A stretch of DNA of 64,000 nucleotides, taken from the NCBI RefSeq assembly GCF_024714475.1, contig NZ_JAMZMI010000002.1:682001-746000 (forward strand), given 5' to 3'. Positions 1 through 9,569 of the stretch are shown here, one piece after another. Positions within the stretch are counted from its first letter, which is position 1; the number at the start of each line of letters is the position of its first letter. The translations under genes and the position numbers were made by a program. The notes under the pieces were generated by a model that ran no database searches, had not been told where the DNA came from, and saw only the letters and a program-made list of their open reading frames with translations. This DNA comes from Marinoscillum sp. MHG1-6 (lineage in GTDB: Bacteria; Bacteroidota; Bacteroidia; Cytophagales; Cyclobacteriaceae).

Positions 1-207
1 AGCACGGCTAAACGCACCTCCCAGGAATGTATTTAACAATCCAAAAATTCCAGAAGCATCCTCCGTCAACATTGATGGATCCACTCCAGGTAGCACCACG
101 AAAGAGCCTAATCTGAAAATGATAAGGAATCCTACTGTGTTTAGGATCCTTATTCTTAGCTCCTCGATGGAGAAAATGTTCTTTATGGTCTGTATAAACT
201 TATTCAT
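1..207 (-). CDS. secY: Preprotein translocase subunit SecY, N-terminal part (cut by window edge)
   Basis: This is the first 69 codons of the protein channel of the Sec translocase in the inner membrane. I translated it by hand: it begins MNKFIQTIKNIFSIEELRIR and continues into a first hydrophobic segment (about residues 20-40) followed by the PGVDP-type periplasmic loop usual in SecY. The start at 207 lies 3 nt after the rplO stop. The order rplO-secY is the classic end of the spc operon. The remainder of the gene lies left of the window. Confidence 0.93.
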   Translation of the reverse strand, partial: MNKFIQTIKNIFSIEELRIRILNTVGFLIIFRLGSFVVLPGVDPSMLTEDASGIFGLLNTFLGGAFSRA

Positions 208-210
208 TTA

Positions 211-660
211 TCAAGCAACTACTGTGATAGAACCACCGGCCTTTTCAATGGCCTCTTGTGCAGATTTAGAGAATTTGTGTGCGCTTACAGTCAATTTTGC
301 TGCTAGCTCACCATCACCCAAAATCTTAACAACATCGTCTTTTCCAATCAATCCATTAGTCTTAAGAACTTCAGGAGTGATCTCTTTCAATTTTTTATCA
401 TCGCTCAGTTTCTGAAGAACGCTAAGGTTGATAGGCTTCATTACCACCTTGTTGTTGTTCTTGAATCCGAACTTAGGGATTCGTCTTTGAAGAGGCATCT
501 GACCACCTTCGAATCCGATCTTTCTAGAATATCCAGATCTGGACTGAGCACCTTTGTGACCTCTGGTCGCAGTACCGCCTTTACCAGATCCCTGACCTCT
601 AGCTATTCTCTTTTTGCCTTTTGTAGCTCCGCCTGCCGGCTTTAGTGTACTTAATTGCAT
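211..660 (-). CDS. rplO: 50S ribosomal protein L15
   Basis: L15 is a late-assembling large-subunit protein that binds 23S rRNA. The 149-aa product opens MQLSTLKPAGGATKGKKR and has the Gly/Arg-rich N-terminal tail (GQGSGKGGTATRGHKG) and the GFEGGQMPLQRRIPKFGF segment diagnostic of bacterial L15. The length is normal. It lies directly behind rpmD (1 nt gap) and just ahead of secY, the standard spc order, so co-transcription and translational coupling are likely. Confidence 0.98.
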   Translation of the reverse strand: MQLSTLKPAGGATKGKKRIARGQGSGKGGTATRGHKGAQSRSGYSRKIGFEGGQMPLQRRIPKFGFKNNNKVVMKPINLSVLQKLSDDKKLKEITPEVLKTNGLIGKDDVVKILGDGELAAKLTVSAHKFSKSAQEAIEKAGGSITVVA

Positions 661-661
661 C

Positions 662-841
662 TTAAAGTTCCGTTACTTCAACTAAATGTTGAACCTTATT
701 AATCATTCCAGAGATTTGAGGTGTCAATTCTTTCTCAACACTTCGATTAATCTTACCAAGACCTAAAGCTTCAATAGTTTTCACTTGTCTAGAAGGTCTC
801 TTAATGGTACTCCTTACCTGAGTTATTTTAACTTTTGCCAT
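662..841 (-). CDS. rpmD: 50S ribosomal protein L30
   Basis: This small gene encodes a 59-aa protein that I translated by hand: it starts [20 protein letters not shown], continues with [15 protein letters not shown] and ends LVEVTEL. That is the compact ferredoxin-like L30 of the large subunit, with the usual length near 60 aa and the conserved [10 protein letters not shown] loop. It sits between rpsE and rplO as in most bacteria, 5 nt downstream of rpsE and 1 nt upstream of rplO. Confidence 0.97.
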   Translation of the reverse strand: MAKVKITQVRSTIKRPSRQVKTIEALGLGKINRSVEKELTPQISGMINKVQHLVEVTEL

Positions 842-846
842 TTCAA

Positions 847-1365
847 TTAACCATTAAAAACTTTATCCAAAGTAACACCTCTTTGCTTAGCTACTGAGAA
901 TGGATCTCTCATTTTGCTAAGAGCATCGAAAGTCGCTTTTACCACGTTGTGAGGGTTAGAAGATCCTTTAGACTTCGCCAATACATCATGGATACCAGCA
1001 CTTTCCAATACCGCACGCATCGCACCACCTGCGATAACTCCTGTACCTGGTGCAGCTGGTTTCAAAAGAACCAAACCACCACCGAATTTACCGATAGACT
1101 CATGAGGAACAGTTGACTTAAAAATTGGAACTCTTACCAAGTTCTTTTTAGCGTCATCAACTCCTTTTGTGATAGCATCGGTTACCTCATTAGCTTTACC
1201 TAAACCGTATCCAACAACACCATTTCCATCTCCAACAACTACGATGGCAGCGAAACTGAATCTACGTCCACCTTTCACAACTTTAGCTACCCTTTTGATG
1301 GCAACTACAGTTTCTTTCAGTTCAATATCGCTTGCCTTAACAGCCTTTATATTACTTTGTGACAT
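847..1365 (-). CDS. rpsE: 30S ribosomal protein S5
   Basis: S5 lies at the mRNA entry side of the small subunit and takes part in decoding fidelity and helicase activity. The 172-aa protein has the double-stranded RNA-binding-like S5 N domain ([36 protein letters not shown]) and the C-terminal domain with [20 protein letters not shown]. The Gly/Arg loop mutated in spectinomycin-resistant strains ([11 protein letters not shown]) looks wild type. It lies in the spc operon, 6 nt after rplR. Confidence 0.98.
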   Translation of the reverse strand: MSQSNIKAVKASDIELKETVVAIKRVAKVVKGGRRFSFAAIVVVGDGNGVVGYGLGKANEVTDAITKGVDDAKKNLVRVPIFKSTVPHESIGKFGGGLVLLKPAAPGTGVIAGGAMRAVLESAGIHDVLAKSKGSSNPHNVVKATFDALSKMRDPFSVAKQRGVTLDKVFNG

Positions 1366-1371
1366 AATTTC

Positions 1372-1719
1372 TTAGAATTTAAGACCTCCTTCTCGTGCAC
1401 CTTCTGCGAAGGCTTTCACTCTTCCGTGATAAGGATAACCGTTTCTATCAAACACTACTGAGTTGATACCTGCAGCAACCGCTTTCTCTGCTAATTTCTT
1501 ACCCACTTCTTTAGAGGTCTCAACTGTAAGAGAGTCTTTTCCAACTTCAGACAATGAAGCCGAAACCAACGTAACACCTTTAAGATCATCTATGATTTGA
1601 CCATAGATTGCCTTGTTGCTTCTAAAGACAGAAACTCTTGGAATCTCACCAGTACCACTTATCTTCCTGCGGATACCTTTCTTAATTCTCGCTCTTCTTT
1701 GTAGTTTAGTTACAGCCAT
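1372..1719 (-). CDS. rplR: 50S ribosomal protein L18
   Basis: L18 binds 5S rRNA and, with L5, forms the central protuberance. The 115-aa product has the basic N-terminus ([16 protein letters not shown]) and the [18 protein letters not shown] and [24 protein letters not shown] segments found in bacterial L18. Length and spc-operon position between rplF and rpsE are standard; spacers on both sides are under 10 nt. Confidence 0.98.
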   Translation of the reverse strand: MAVTKLQRRARIKKGIRRKISGTGEIPRVSVFRSNKAIYGQIIDDLKGVTLVSASLSEVGKDSLTVETSKEVGKKLAEKAVAAGINSVVFDRNGYPYHGRVKAFAEGAREGGLKF

Positions 1720-1727
1720 CTCTCTTA

Positions 1728-2279
1728 TTATTTAGCTGCTGTTTTACCAGCTTTTCTTCTTACTTGCTCACCCAAGAATCTGATACCCTTACCTTTATAT
1801 GGCTCAACAGATCTTAGTGATTTGATTTTTGCAGCAATTTGTCCAACCAACTGCTTATCAATTCCTTCAACAGACACCTTAGGATTCTGACCCTTAGCAG
1901 TTTCCGCATTTACAGAAATACCTTCAGGAACAGCCAGGAAAATGTTGTGAGAGTAGCCAAGGTTTAGCTCCAAAACATTGCCCTGAACGGCCGCTTTGTA
2001 ACCTACACCTATCAACTCCATCTCTTTCTTATAACCTGAGTTGACTCCTTCAACCATGTTATTGATCAATGATCTGTAAAGGCCGTGTAGAGCCTTGTGT
2101 CTTTTCTGCTCTGTAGGTCTGTCTACAGTCACTACTCCTTCGTCAACTTTCACGCTGATATCCGGATCTATCTCCTGGGACAGCTCTCCTTTTGGACCTT
2201 TTACCGAAACAGTTGATTTGTTTACTGTTACAGTAACTCCAGAAGGTATATTTATCGGTGCTTTGCCTACTCTTGACAT
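1728..2279 (-). CDS. rplF: 50S ribosomal protein L6
   Basis: L6 sits near the factor-binding site of the large subunit. The 183-aa sequence opens [19 protein letters not shown] and shows the two tandem L6 repeats, ending with [22 protein letters not shown], the conserved C-terminal signature. The length is typical. Located between rpsH (10 nt gap) and rplR in the spc order. Confidence 0.98.
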   Translation of the reverse strand: MSRVGKAPINIPSGVTVTVNKSTVSVKGPKGELSQEIDPDISVKVDEGVVTVDRPTEQKRHKALHGLYRSLINNMVEGVNSGYKKEMELIGVGYKAAVQGNVLELNLGYSHNIFLAVPEGISVNAETAKGQNPKVSVEGIDKQLVGQIAAKIKSLRSVEPYKGKGIRFLGEQVRRKAGKTAAK

Positions 2280-2289
2280 TACTTAAATA

Positions 2290-2688
2290 TTAATAAACGT
2301 AACAAAGTACTTCTCCTCCAACGTGATCTTTTCTCGCTTCTTTATCGGAAATAACGCCTTTAGAGGTTGATAGGATGGCAATACCCAATCCGTTCAATAC
2401 TCTCGGCAACTCTCCAGCTCCAGCATACTTTCTAAGACCTGGTTTACTAATTCTTTCCAACTTAGAAATCGCTGACTGTTTAGTCTGCGGATTGTATTTC
2501 AAAGCGATCTTAATGATACCTTGCTTGTCATCAGCCACGAACTTATAGTTCTGGATGAATCCTTTATCATGCAATACCTTCGTCATCTCTTTTTTGATGT
2601 TCGAAGCAGGTATCTCAACAATGCGGTGATTCGCTTTCACTGCATTTCTGATCCTTGTCAAATAATCTCCTATCGGATCTGTTACCAT
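2290..2688 (-). CDS. rpsH: 30S ribosomal protein S8
   Basis: S8 binds the central domain of 16S rRNA and in E. coli is the translational repressor of the spc operon. The 132-aa protein starts [16 protein letters not shown] and ends with [20 protein letters not shown] followed by VLCYVY, the usual C-terminal rRNA-binding motif. It is unusual that 85 nt separate it from rpsN, a gap holding a GC hairpin and a promoter-like box, while neighbouring spacers are a few nt. Confidence 0.98.
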   Translation of the reverse strand: MVTDPIGDYLTRIRNAVKANHRIVEIPASNIKKEMTKVLHDKGFIQNYKFVADDKQGIIKIALKYNPQTKQSAISKLERISKPGLRKYAGAGELPRVLNGLGIAILSTSKGVISDKEARKDHVGGEVLCYVY

Positions 2689-2705
2689 CTCTTTAACAAT
2701 TAAAT

Positions 2706-2721
2706 ACCCCTAAAAAGGGGT
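2706..2721 (-). other. GC hairpin in the rpsN-rpsH spacer
   Basis: Perfect 5-bp arms ACCCC/GGGGT around a 6-nt loop lie in the only long spacer of the spc gene block. On the transcribed minus strand no T-run follows, so it is not a classical terminator. It could be an mRNA processing or stability element, or a protein-binding leader hairpin. The structure is visible; the role is inference. Confidence 0.45.
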
Positions 2722-2722
2722 G

Positions 2723-2730
2723 CAAAATTA
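2723..2730 (-). promoter_or_regulatory. Possible internal promoter (-7 box) ahead of rpsH
   Basis: The minus strand reads TAATTTTG, matching the Bacteroidota -7 consensus TAnnTTTG. No convincing TTTG -33 box is found 18-20 nt upstream, so this is weak. If active, transcription would start within or next to the 2706-2721 hairpin. Confidence 0.3.
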
Positions 2731-2773
2731 ATCAATATTTTAATATTTCCCAGTGGGCCCGTAAATAAAAGAT

Positions 2774-3043
2774 TTACCAGCTCGCTTTTGTTACTCCAGG
2801 GATTTTACCAGCAGATGCCATCTCTCTGAAAGTCACCCTTGAAATACCGAATTTTCTCATGTATCCCTTAGGTCTTCCAGTAAGCTTACATCTGTTATGC
2901 AATCTTACTTTTGAAGAGTTTCTTGGTAATTTATCAAGCGCCTCATAGTCACCCTCAGCTTTCAATGCAGCTCTTTTGTCCGCATATCTTGCTACCAATT
3001 TTTCTCTTTTTCTTTCTCTTGCTTTTACTGCTTCTCTTGCCAT
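2774..3043 (-). CDS. rpsN: 30S ribosomal protein S14 (zinc-independent form)
   Basis: S14 is a small-subunit head protein. The 89-aa product is the long form without the CxxC zinc ribbon: it has an extra helical N-terminal part ([20 protein letters not shown]) and the conserved [20 protein letters not shown] and [20 protein letters not shown] stretches, ending SW. It lies 3 nt after rplE, as in the standard spc operon. Confidence 0.98.
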   Translation of the reverse strand: MAREAVKARERKREKLVARYADKRAALKAEGDYEALDKLPRNSSKVRLHNRCKLTGRPKGYMRKFGISRVTFREMASAGKIPGVTKASW

Positions 3044-3046
3044 GTC

Positions 3047-3601
3047 TTAGTTTTTACCAGTTACGAAAGGCATACCAAATGCTTTTAACAAAGCAAGGCT
3101 TTCCTCATCAGTGTTTGCTGTAGTTACGAAAGTGATATCCATACCTGAGATTCTAGATACTTTATCGATACTGATCTCAGGGAAGATGATTTGCTCTTCC
3201 ACACCCAAAGTGTAGTTTCCTCTTCCATCAAAACCTTTTTGTTTGATCCCTTTAAAGTCTCTTACACGCGGTAGGGCTACAGTCATCAAACGATCAAGGA
3301 ATTCGTACATTTTATCTCCTCTAAGAGTAACTCGGGCACCGATCGGCATTCCTTCTCTTAGTTTGAAATTCGAGATTGAGTTTTTAGCCTTAGTAGGAAC
3401 TGCTTTCTGACCAGTGATCATTGAAAGCTCTTCAACTCCTACATCTACTAATTTTTTATCCGCTACGGCAGCACCAATACCTTTGTTAACTGATATCTTA
3501 ACCAGTTTAGGAACCTCCATAGAAGATTTGTACTGGAACTTCTCTTTAAGTTCAGCTACGATCTCGTTCAGATACTTCTCTTTTAGTCTTGGTCTAGCCA
3601 T
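3047..3601 (-). CDS. rplE: 50S ribosomal protein L5
   Basis: L5 binds 5S rRNA and contacts the P-site tRNA. I chose the start at 3601 ([20 protein letters not shown]), giving 184 aa, the usual family length. The reading frame stays open to 3700, but that 33-residue extension lies wholly inside rplX and is not L5-like. With this start the gene overlaps the rplX stop in ATGGCTAG, which suggests translational coupling. The C-terminal segment [20 protein letters not shown] is typical. Confidence 0.97.
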   Translation of the reverse strand: MARPRLKEKYLNEIVAELKEKFQYKSSMEVPKLVKISVNKGIGAAVADKKLVDVGVEELSMITGQKAVPTKAKNSISNFKLREGMPIGARVTLRGDKMYEFLDRLMTVALPRVRDFKGIKQKGFDGRGNYTLGVEEQIIFPEISIDKVSRISGMDITFVTTANTDEESLALLKAFGMPFVTGKN

Positions 3602-3920
3602 TAGTGATAAATTCTCCAGTTTTTTTAGAATATCTCTGCAATTTTCCGTCTGCGTTAGCTTTTCTTCCAGTTCTAACAGCATCACCGCTAGCAGGATCAA
3701 CCAACATCAAGTTGCTCATATGGATGAAAGCTTCAGTTTGCTCTCTTCCACCTTCAGGCTTAGTAGCAGAAGGCTTTACGTGCTTTGTTACCATATTGGC
3801 ACCTTCCACGATCGCTCTGAACTTGGAAGTATTTATTTCAAGCACTTTGCCTGTCTTTCCTTTATCATTTCCGGCGATGATCTTAACAGTATCGCCTTTC
3901 TTTATATGAAATTTTGCCAT
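3594..3920 (-). CDS. rplX: 50S ribosomal protein L24
   Basis: L24 is an assembly initiator of the large subunit. The 108-aa protein carries the KOW motif at the N-terminus ([20 protein letters not shown]) and the central [12 protein letters not shown] motif of L24. It overlaps the rplE start by 8 nt and follows rplN by 13 nt, the standard order. Confidence 0.98.
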   Translation of the reverse strand: MAKFHIKKGDTVKIIAGNDKGKTGKVLEINTSKFRAIVEGANMVTKHVKPSATKPEGGREQTEAFIHMSNLMLVDPASGDAVRTGRKANADGKLQRYSKKTGEFITNG

Positions 3921-3933
3921 TGTCTGTGCCTAT

Positions 3934-4302
3934 TTATAGTACCTCAGGTGCTAATGATACAATTTTCATGAACTGACGCTCTCTTAACTCCCTGGCTACA
4001 GGACCGAAAATACGGGTACCTCTAGGCTCATTGTTGTTGTTAAGGAGTACAGCTGCATTATCTTCAAAGCGGATATAAGATCCGTCTTTTCTTCTTACTT
4101 CCTTCTTAGTACGAACGATCACAGCTTTAGAAACTGTACCTTTCTTAAGGCTACTTGAAGAAATCGATGATTTCACTGTAACCACGATGGTATCACCTAC
4201 TGAAGCGTATCTTTTCTTCGTTCCACCAAGCACACGGATACATAGAACTTCCTTAGCTCCACTATTATCCGCAACGTTTAATCTTGATTCCTGCTGTATC
4301 AT
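3934..4302 (-). CDS. rplN: 50S ribosomal protein L14
   Basis: L14 lies at the subunit interface (bridge B8) and is the docking site of the silencing factor RsfS, encoded at 31979-32353 here. The 122-aa protein starts [20 protein letters not shown] and contains the conserved [18 protein letters not shown] and [20 protein letters not shown] segments. It is separated from rpsQ by 1 nt. Confidence 0.98.
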   Translation of the reverse strand: MIQQESRLNVADNSGAKEVLCIRVLGGTKKRYASVGDTIVVTVKSSISSSSLKKGTVSKAVIVRTKKEVRRKDGSYIRFEDNAAVLLNNNNEPRGTRIFGPVARELRERQFMKIVSLAPEVL

Positions 4303-4303
4303 C

Positions 4304-4558
4304 TTACTTAGCTCTTTCGATTACTTCTACTAATCTCCATCTTTTGTTTTTACTCAGCGGACGAGTTTCCATGATGCGAACTGTATCTCCAATGTTGCAG
4401 TCGTTCGCCTCGTCATGAGCGGTAAACTTGGTTGTCTTACGGATGAACTTACCATAGATAGGGTGCTTTTCTTTTCTGTTCACCGCTACTGTGATAGTCT
4501 TTTGCATCTTGTTGCTAACAACCTGACCGATACGCTCTTTTCGCAAATTTCTTTCCAT
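4304..4558 (-). CDS. rpsQ: 30S ribosomal protein S17
   Basis: S17 is a small OB-fold protein binding 16S rRNA. The 84-aa product has the family signature [20 protein letters not shown] followed by [11 protein letters not shown] and the C-terminal [20 protein letters not shown] block. Normal length; order rpmC-rpsQ-rplN is standard. Confidence 0.98.
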   Translation of the reverse strand: MERNLRKERIGQVVSNKMQKTITVAVNRKEKHPIYGKFIRKTTKFTAHDEANDCNIGDTVRIMETRPLSKNKRWRLVEVIERAK

Positions 4559-4566
4559 CGATGCGT

Positions 4567-4761
4567 TTATTTACTTGTTTCTTTAGCTCTGATTTCAGTC
4601 TTAATTCTAGCAATCAACTTTCTTGACTCCTTGATTTTCATCGGATTCTCAATAGGAGTGATGCTATGAGCAAACTTCAATTTGCTGTAATTATCAGCTT
4701 CCGAAGCTAATCTGCTAACTAGCTCCTCAAGGCTTAGGCCCTTTAGTTCTGAATTTTTCAT
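4567..4761 (-). CDS. rpmC: 50S ribosomal protein L29
   Basis: L29 is a two-helix protein near the peptide exit that helps form the docking site for SRP and trigger factor. The 64-aa sequence starts [18 protein letters not shown] and ends in a basic helix ([18 protein letters not shown]), as expected. The start overlaps the rplP stop by 4 nt (ATGA), implying coupling. Confidence 0.96.
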   Translation of the reverse strand: MKNSELKGLSLEELVSRLASEADNYSKLKFAHSITPIENPMKIKESRKLIARIKTEIRAKETSK

Positions 4762-5180
4762 GCTCCAGTATAATCTCTACGTACAACAAATTTTGTCTTA
4801 ATAGGAAGCTTCTGAGCTGCAAGCCTCAAAGCATCATTTGCAGCAGCGCTTTCAACACCAGTTACTTCGAAAAGGATTGTTCCTGGCTTAACAACTGCTA
4901 CCCAGTATTCAGGAGCACCTTTACCTTTACCCATCCTTACCTCTGCAGGCTTCTTGGTTACCGGCTTATCAGGGAAGATTCTAATCCAAACCTGACCCTC
5001 TCTCTTCATCGCTCTTGTAACTGCGATACGAGATGCCTCAATCTGACGGCTTGTAATCCACCCTGGCTCAAGTGCTTTGATACCAAAGTTTCCAAAAGCC
5101 AATCTATGTCCTCTCTGAGCTAATCCTTTAACTCTTCCTTTTTGGCGTTTTCTAAATTTCGTTCTTTTCGGCTGTAACAT
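4758..5180 (-). CDS. rplP: 50S ribosomal protein L16
   Basis: L16 shapes the A-site of the large subunit. The 140-aa product has the basic N-terminus [16 protein letters not shown] and the signatures [20 protein letters not shown] and [20 protein letters not shown] of bacterial L16. It lies 19 nt after rpsC and overlaps rpmC by 4 nt, as in most S10 operons. Confidence 0.98.
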   Translation of the reverse strand: MLQPKRTKFRKRQKGRVKGLAQRGHRLAFGNFGIKALEPGWITSRQIEASRIAVTRAMKREGQVWIRIFPDKPVTKKPAEVRMGKGKGAPEYWVAVVKPGTILFEVTGVESAAANDALRLAAQKLPIKTKFVVRRDYTGA

Positions 5181-5199
5181 TACTTAGCTTTTAAAAGGA

Positions 5200-5940
5200 T
5201 TACTTACGGTCTCTTCTTCTCTTTGGACCTTCACCACCACCTGCAGGTCTTCTTCTCTTAGGTGCTCCACCAGGAGCATTAGAAGTCAATCCAACATTAG
5301 GAGAAAGATCTCTCTTTCCGAACACTTCACCTTTGAAGATCCATACTTTGATACCGATCTTACCATATACAGTGTGCGCTTCTGTGATAGCATAATCGAT
5401 ATCAGCTCTCAAAGTATGTAGAGGAATTCTACCTTCTTTGTACTGCTCACTTCTTGCCATCTCAGCACCACCAAGACGTCCGCTTACTTTAACCTTAATA
5501 CCTTGAGCTCCAACTCTCATTGCACTAGCAATTGCTTGCTTCATTGCTCTTCTGAAAGCGATACGAGCCTCAAGCTGTTGAGCGATAGATTCACCAACCA
5601 ATTTTGCATCAATTTCAGGCCTCTTCACTTCGAAGATGTTGATCTGAATATCTTTGCCAGTTAGTTTCTTGAGCTCTTCTTTGATTTTATCTACTTCAGA
5701 ACCTCCTTTACCAATCACAACACCCGGACGAGCAGTGTGAATAGTCAATGTGATTCTTTTAAGTGTTCTCTCGATGACAACTTTAGAAATACCTCCTTTT
5801 GGGATACGTACATCGATGTATTTTCTGATTTTGTGATCTTCAACGATTTTATCAGAGAAGTTTTTTCCACCAAACCAGGCTGAATCCCAACCTTTAACGA
5901 TTCCAAGTCTAAGACCTACTGGATTTACCTTCTGTCCCAT
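5200..5940 (-). CDS. rpsC: 30S ribosomal protein S3
   Basis: S3 lines the mRNA entry channel. The 246-aa protein has an N-terminal KH type 2 domain with the GxxG-like motif in [20 protein letters not shown], a central S3 C domain ([20 protein letters not shown]), and a C-terminal low-complexity tail rich in Pro, Arg and Gly (from about residue 220). That tail makes it slightly longer than E. coli S3 (233 aa). Located between rplV and rplP. Confidence 0.98.
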   Translation of the reverse strand: MGQKVNPVGLRLGIVKGWDSAWFGGKNFSDKIVEDHKIRKYIDVRIPKGGISKVVIERTLKRITLTIHTARPGVVIGKGGSEVDKIKEELKKLTGKDIQINIFEVKRPEIDAKLVGESIAQQLEARIAFRRAMKQAIASAMRVGAQGIKVKVSGRLGGAEMARSEQYKEGRIPLHTLRADIDYAITEAHTVYGKIGIKVWIFKGEVFGKRDLSPNVGLTSNAPGGAPKRRRPAGGGEGPKRRRDRK

Positions 5941-5943
5941 TTA

Positions 5944-6417
5944 TTAATTTTCTTTATTGTCAGCTTGTACACTCATTTCACTCATGTCTGCTACAGAAAG
6001 CGTAACGTGGTTTGAACGTTTTCTAATTCTGTGAGCTCTTCCCTGAGGGGCAGGTCTCAATCTCTTAAGGATTTTACCTCCATCTACGAAGATTTCACTA
6101 ACTACCAGATCAGCGTCCTCGATGTTCACATCCTCGTTCTTCGCCTGCCAATCTGCAATAGCAGTTAGTAATAATTTCTCAATTGCTTTAGATGAATGCT
6201 TAGCATCAAAACGAAGCACATTCAAGGCAACATTAACGCGTAGACCACGAATCATATCAGCCACCAATCTCATCTTACGAGGAGAGGTAGGGATGTTTCT
6301 AAGCGAAGAAGTAACAGGACCAAGTTTTCCCTGGTTCTCTTCTTTATGCTTTTTCGCGGCTTCTTTCTGAAGTCTGATTTTGACAGACTTTTTCAGTTTC
6401 TTTTCTGCAGCTTCCAT
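5944..6417 (-). CDS. rplV: 50S ribosomal protein L22
   Basis: L22 lines the exit tunnel with its beta-hairpin. The 157-aa protein has an unusual Lys-rich N-terminal extension of about 40 residues ([20 protein letters not shown]) before the core, which begins near [20 protein letters not shown]. The tunnel hairpin and C-terminal part ([20 protein letters not shown] followed by [11 protein letters not shown]) is canonical. An in-frame start closer to the core was not evident, and the start at 6417 lies only 4 nt after rpsS, so I keep the long form. Confidence 0.95.
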   Translation of the reverse strand: MEAAEKKLKKSVKIRLQKEAAKKHKEENQGKLGPVTSSLRNIPTSPRKMRLVADMIRGLRVNVALNVLRFDAKHSSKAIEKLLLTAIADWQAKNEDVNIEDADLVVSEIFVDGGKILKRLRPAPQGRAHRIRKRSNHVTLSVADMSEMSVQADNKEN

Positions 6418-6421
6418 CTAA

Positions 6422-6699
6422 TTATCTTTTGCCTTTATCTTTCTTAGCAATATGACCTCTGAAGTTTCTTGTTGGAGCAAATTCTCCAAGCTTGTGTCCA
6501 ACCATGTTTTCAGTTACGAAAACAGGGATGAATTTATTTCCATTGTGGACAGCAAATGTGTGACCTACAAAATCCGGAGAGATCATAGATCTTCTTGACC
6601 ATGTCTTAATCACTGACTTCTTTCCAGACTCGTTCATCACGTCAACCTTCTTCTCAAGTCGGAAATCAATATAAGGTCCTTTTTTAAGTGATCTTGCCA

Positions 6700-6700
<1 letters not shown>
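6422..6700 (-). CDS. rpsS: 30S ribosomal protein S19
   Basis: S19 sits in the head of the small subunit with S13 near the A-site. The 92-aa product starts [20 protein letters not shown] and contains the signature [20 protein letters not shown] and [20 protein letters not shown]. The start shares one base with the rplB stop (6700). Confidence 0.98.
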
Positions 6701-7521
<821 letters not shown>

Positions 7522-7533
7522 CTATCTGTCTAT

Positions 7534-7821
7534 TTATATTCCGCTATAAAAATCAATGATATCTCCCTCAGCCACCTTTACGATCGCTTTCTTTACCGCA
7601 GGCTTTCTACCTTCAATCACACCAGACTTGGTGTATCTTGATTTGCTCTTACCCGCCTGCACCATGGTGTTTACACTCTCTACAGTAACACCGTATGTTT
7701 TTTCTACTTCAGCTTTAATCTGAACTTTATTAGCATCTCTACTCACTTCGAAACCGTATTTACCGCTTTCGTTCATCGCAGAAACTTTTTCAGTAACCAA
7801 AGGCTTAATTAATACTCCCAT
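7534..7821 (-). CDS. rplW: 50S ribosomal protein L23
   Basis: L23 is the main docking site for trigger factor and SRP at the peptide exit. The 95-aa product begins MGVLIKPLVTEKVSAMNESG and contains the L23 core VEKTYGVTVESVNTMVQAGK followed by basic residues. It lies 1 nt after rplD. Its length matches the family. Confidence 0.97.
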   Translation of the reverse strand: MGVLIKPLVTEKVSAMNESGKYGFEVSRDANKVQIKAEVEKTYGVTVESVNTMVQAGKSKSRYTKSGVIEGRKPAVKKAIVKVAEGDIIDFYSGI

Positions 7822-7822
7822 T

Positions 7823-8449
7823 TTAGTTCAAAGTGTTTTTGATTACATCAATAGAGCTCTCCATCAAAATAAGCTGCTGAGCATTTACTAAATCGTAAGT
7901 GCTGATACCATCTAAAGGAGATACCTTTATATTCTTAATGTTTCTTGAAGACAAGAATACATTGTCATTTCCATTTCCAAGTATTATCAAAGACTTCACA
8001 GAATCAGACTGAAGATTCTTAAGTATAGAAACAAACTCCTTTGTTTTAGGAGCATCAAGACTGAAGTCTTCTAATACTTTGATTTTCTTTTCTTTGGCTT
8101 TAGCCGACAAAGCAGACTTTTTAGCCAATTGCTTAAGCTTCTTGTTCAACTTGAAGCTATAGTCTCTAGGAGTAGGGCCGAATACAGTACCTCCACCTCT
8201 GAAAACAGGAGACTTAATGCTACCAGCTCTTGCAGTACCAGTTCCCTTTTGCTTTTTCAACTTTTTAGTTGAACCAACAATTTCGTTTCTGGTTTTAGTC
8301 TTGTGAGTACCTTGTCTTTGGTTAGCAAGGTATTGCTTCACTTCCAAGTATACTGCGTGCTCACTTGGCTCAATACCAAATACACTTTTGTCGAGGCTTA
8401 CCTCACGTCCAGTATCTTCTCCTTTTATATTTAAAACTGAAAGTTTCAT
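7823..8449 (-). CDS. rplD: 50S ribosomal protein L4
   Basis: L4 lines the exit tunnel and, in E. coli, controls the S10 operon. The 208-aa protein has the tunnel loop region (QRQGTHKTKTRNEIVGSTKK then GTGTARAGSIKSPVFRGGGT), FGPTPRDYSFKLNKK, and a globular alpha/beta C-terminal domain. It is 1 nt after rplC. Whether the L4 autogenous control works here cannot be read from the sequence. Confidence 0.98.
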   Translation of the reverse strand: MKLSVLNIKGEDTGREVSLDKSVFGIEPSEHAVYLEVKQYLANQRQGTHKTKTRNEIVGSTKKLKKQKGTGTARAGSIKSPVFRGGGTVFGPTPRDYSFKLNKKLKQLAKKSALSAKAKEKKIKVLEDFSLDAPKTKEFVSILKNLQSDSVKSLIILGNGNDNVFLSSRNIKNIKVSPLDGISTYDLVNAQQLILMESSIDVIKNTLN

Positions 8450-8450
8450 C

Positions 8451-9083
8451 TTATTTCTCTAGGATTACGTAAGAGTTTTTAGCTCCAGGGATAGAACCAC
8501 TTACAAGTACCAAATTCTTTTCAGGATAGATTTTCATCACCTTAAGGTTCAAAACCTTCACTCTATCTCCACCAGTTCTTCCAGCCATTTTCAGACCTTT
8601 GAAAACTCTTGATGGGAAAGAACACGCACCAATCGAACCTGGTGCTCTTAGTCTGTTGTGCTGACCGTGAGTAGACTGACCTACTCCACCAAATCCATGT
8701 CTTTTAACAACACCCTGGAAACCTTTACCTTTAGAGGTACCAATTGCGTCAAGGAAGTCTCCCTCAACAAATACATCCTGTGTTGTTATAGTATTACCAA
8801 GCTGTACTTTATCTTCAAACTCAGCACGGAAATCCCTGAACTCAACCAATTTACTCTTAGGAGAAGTTTTGGCTTTGGCAAAGTGCCCTTTAAGCGCCTT
8901 AGGAGTATTCTTCTCCTTTCTCTCTCCATAAGCCAACTGAACTGCACGGTAACCGTCAGTTTCTTCATTTTTCACTTGAGTTACTACACAAGGACCAGCT
9001 TGAACAAGCGTACAGGCGATACTTTTACCGCTCTCGTCGTAGAGGCTTGTCATCCCTAATTTTCTACCGATTATACCAGGCAT
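8451..9083 (-). CDS. rplC: 50S ribosomal protein L3
   Basis: L3 is an early assembly protein close to the peptidyl transferase centre. The 210-aa product starts [20 protein letters not shown] and contains the L3 signature [19 protein letters not shown] and the [20 protein letters not shown] tip. It is the first gene after the 9141-9170 promoter, about 50 nt from the predicted start site, so it opens its own transcription unit here. Confidence 0.98.
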   Translation of the reverse strand: MPGIIGRKLGMTSLYDESGKSIACTLVQAGPCVVTQVKNEETDGYRAVQLAYGERKEKNTPKALKGHFAKAKTSPKSKLVEFRDFRAEFEDKVQLGNTITTQDVFVEGDFLDAIGTSKGKGFQGVVKRHGFGGVGQSTHGQHNRLRAPGSIGACSFPSRVFKGLKMAGRTGGDRVKVLNLKVMKIYPEKNLVLVSGSIPGAKNSYVILEK

Positions 9084-9140
9084 TTTGCTTAATAATTATA
9101 ATTTCTCCGTTTCCGAATAAACTTTTCGTGAAAAGGACTG

Positions 9141-9170
9141 CAAAGATAGCAATTCCACTTTCTCATCAAA
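9141..9170 (-). promoter_or_regulatory. Promoter for rplC and the S10/spc genes
   Basis: On the minus strand a -33 box TTTG (9167-9170) is followed after 18 nt by TATCTTTG (9141-9148), an exact Bacteroidota housekeeping promoter TAnnTTTG. It lies just after the rpsJ terminator and 58 nt before rplC. The predicted leader (about 9134-9084) begins with a small stem, CTTTTC/GAAAAG (9122-9135). Confidence 0.8.
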
Positions 9171-9193
9171 AGATTTGCATCAAATTTTGACGC

Positions 9194-9228
9194 AAAAAAA
9201 GAACCAATAACCCATCGGTTATTGGTTC
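9194..9228 (-). terminator. Rho-independent terminator after rpsJ
   Basis: A perfect 12-bp stem, GAACCAATAACC/GGTTATTGGTTC, with a 4-nt loop (9201-9228) is followed on the minus strand by seven T (A-run 9194-9200). It lies 22 nt past the rpsJ stop. It separates rpsL-rpsG-fusA-rpsJ from the rest of the S10 operon; partial readthrough is possible. Confidence 0.85.
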
Positions 9229-9249
9229 TCCCTAAAAGGTCTCTAAATA

Positions 9250-9555
9250 CTATACCTTGATCTCTACATCTACCCCGCTAGGAAGCTCAAGCTTCATCAA
9301 AGCATCAACAGTTTTTGCACTGTTTGAGTAGATATCCACAAGTCTCTTGTAAGTGCAAAGCTGGAATTGCTCACGAGCTTTTTTGTTTACGTGAGGAGAC
9401 TTCAATACAGTAAACTTTTCCTTAACTGTTGGAAGTGGAATAGGACCACTAACTACAGCTCCAGTAGTTTTCACCGCTCTTACAATCTTCTCAGAAGACT
9501 TGTCAACCAAATTATGGTCGTAAGATCTTAGTTTAATTCTAATTTTCTGATTCAT
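9250..9555 (-). CDS. rpsJ: 30S ribosomal protein S10
   Basis: S10 is a head protein of the 30S subunit and, as NusE, a partner of NusB/NusG in antitermination. The 101-aa protein starts [20 protein letters not shown] and has the signature [20 protein letters not shown]. It follows fusA by 14 nt, so it belongs transcriptionally with the str genes, and a strong terminator follows it. Confidence 0.98.
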   Translation of the reverse strand: MNQKIRIKLRSYDHNLVDKSSEKIVRAVKTTGAVVSGPIPLPTVKEKFTVLKSPHVNKKAREQFQLCTYKRLVDIYSNSAKTVDALMKLELPSGVDVEIKV

Positions 9556-9569
9556 GATTCAAATATCGT

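Noticed and set aside
119-415. Plus-strand open frame of 98 codons over secY and rplO
   Set aside because: It is a shadow of two certain genes on the other strand. The same holds for the many plus-strand frames across 1-25600.
3602-3700. N-terminal extension of L5
   Set aside because: It lies within rplX, does not resemble L5, and the start at 3601 gives the standard length.
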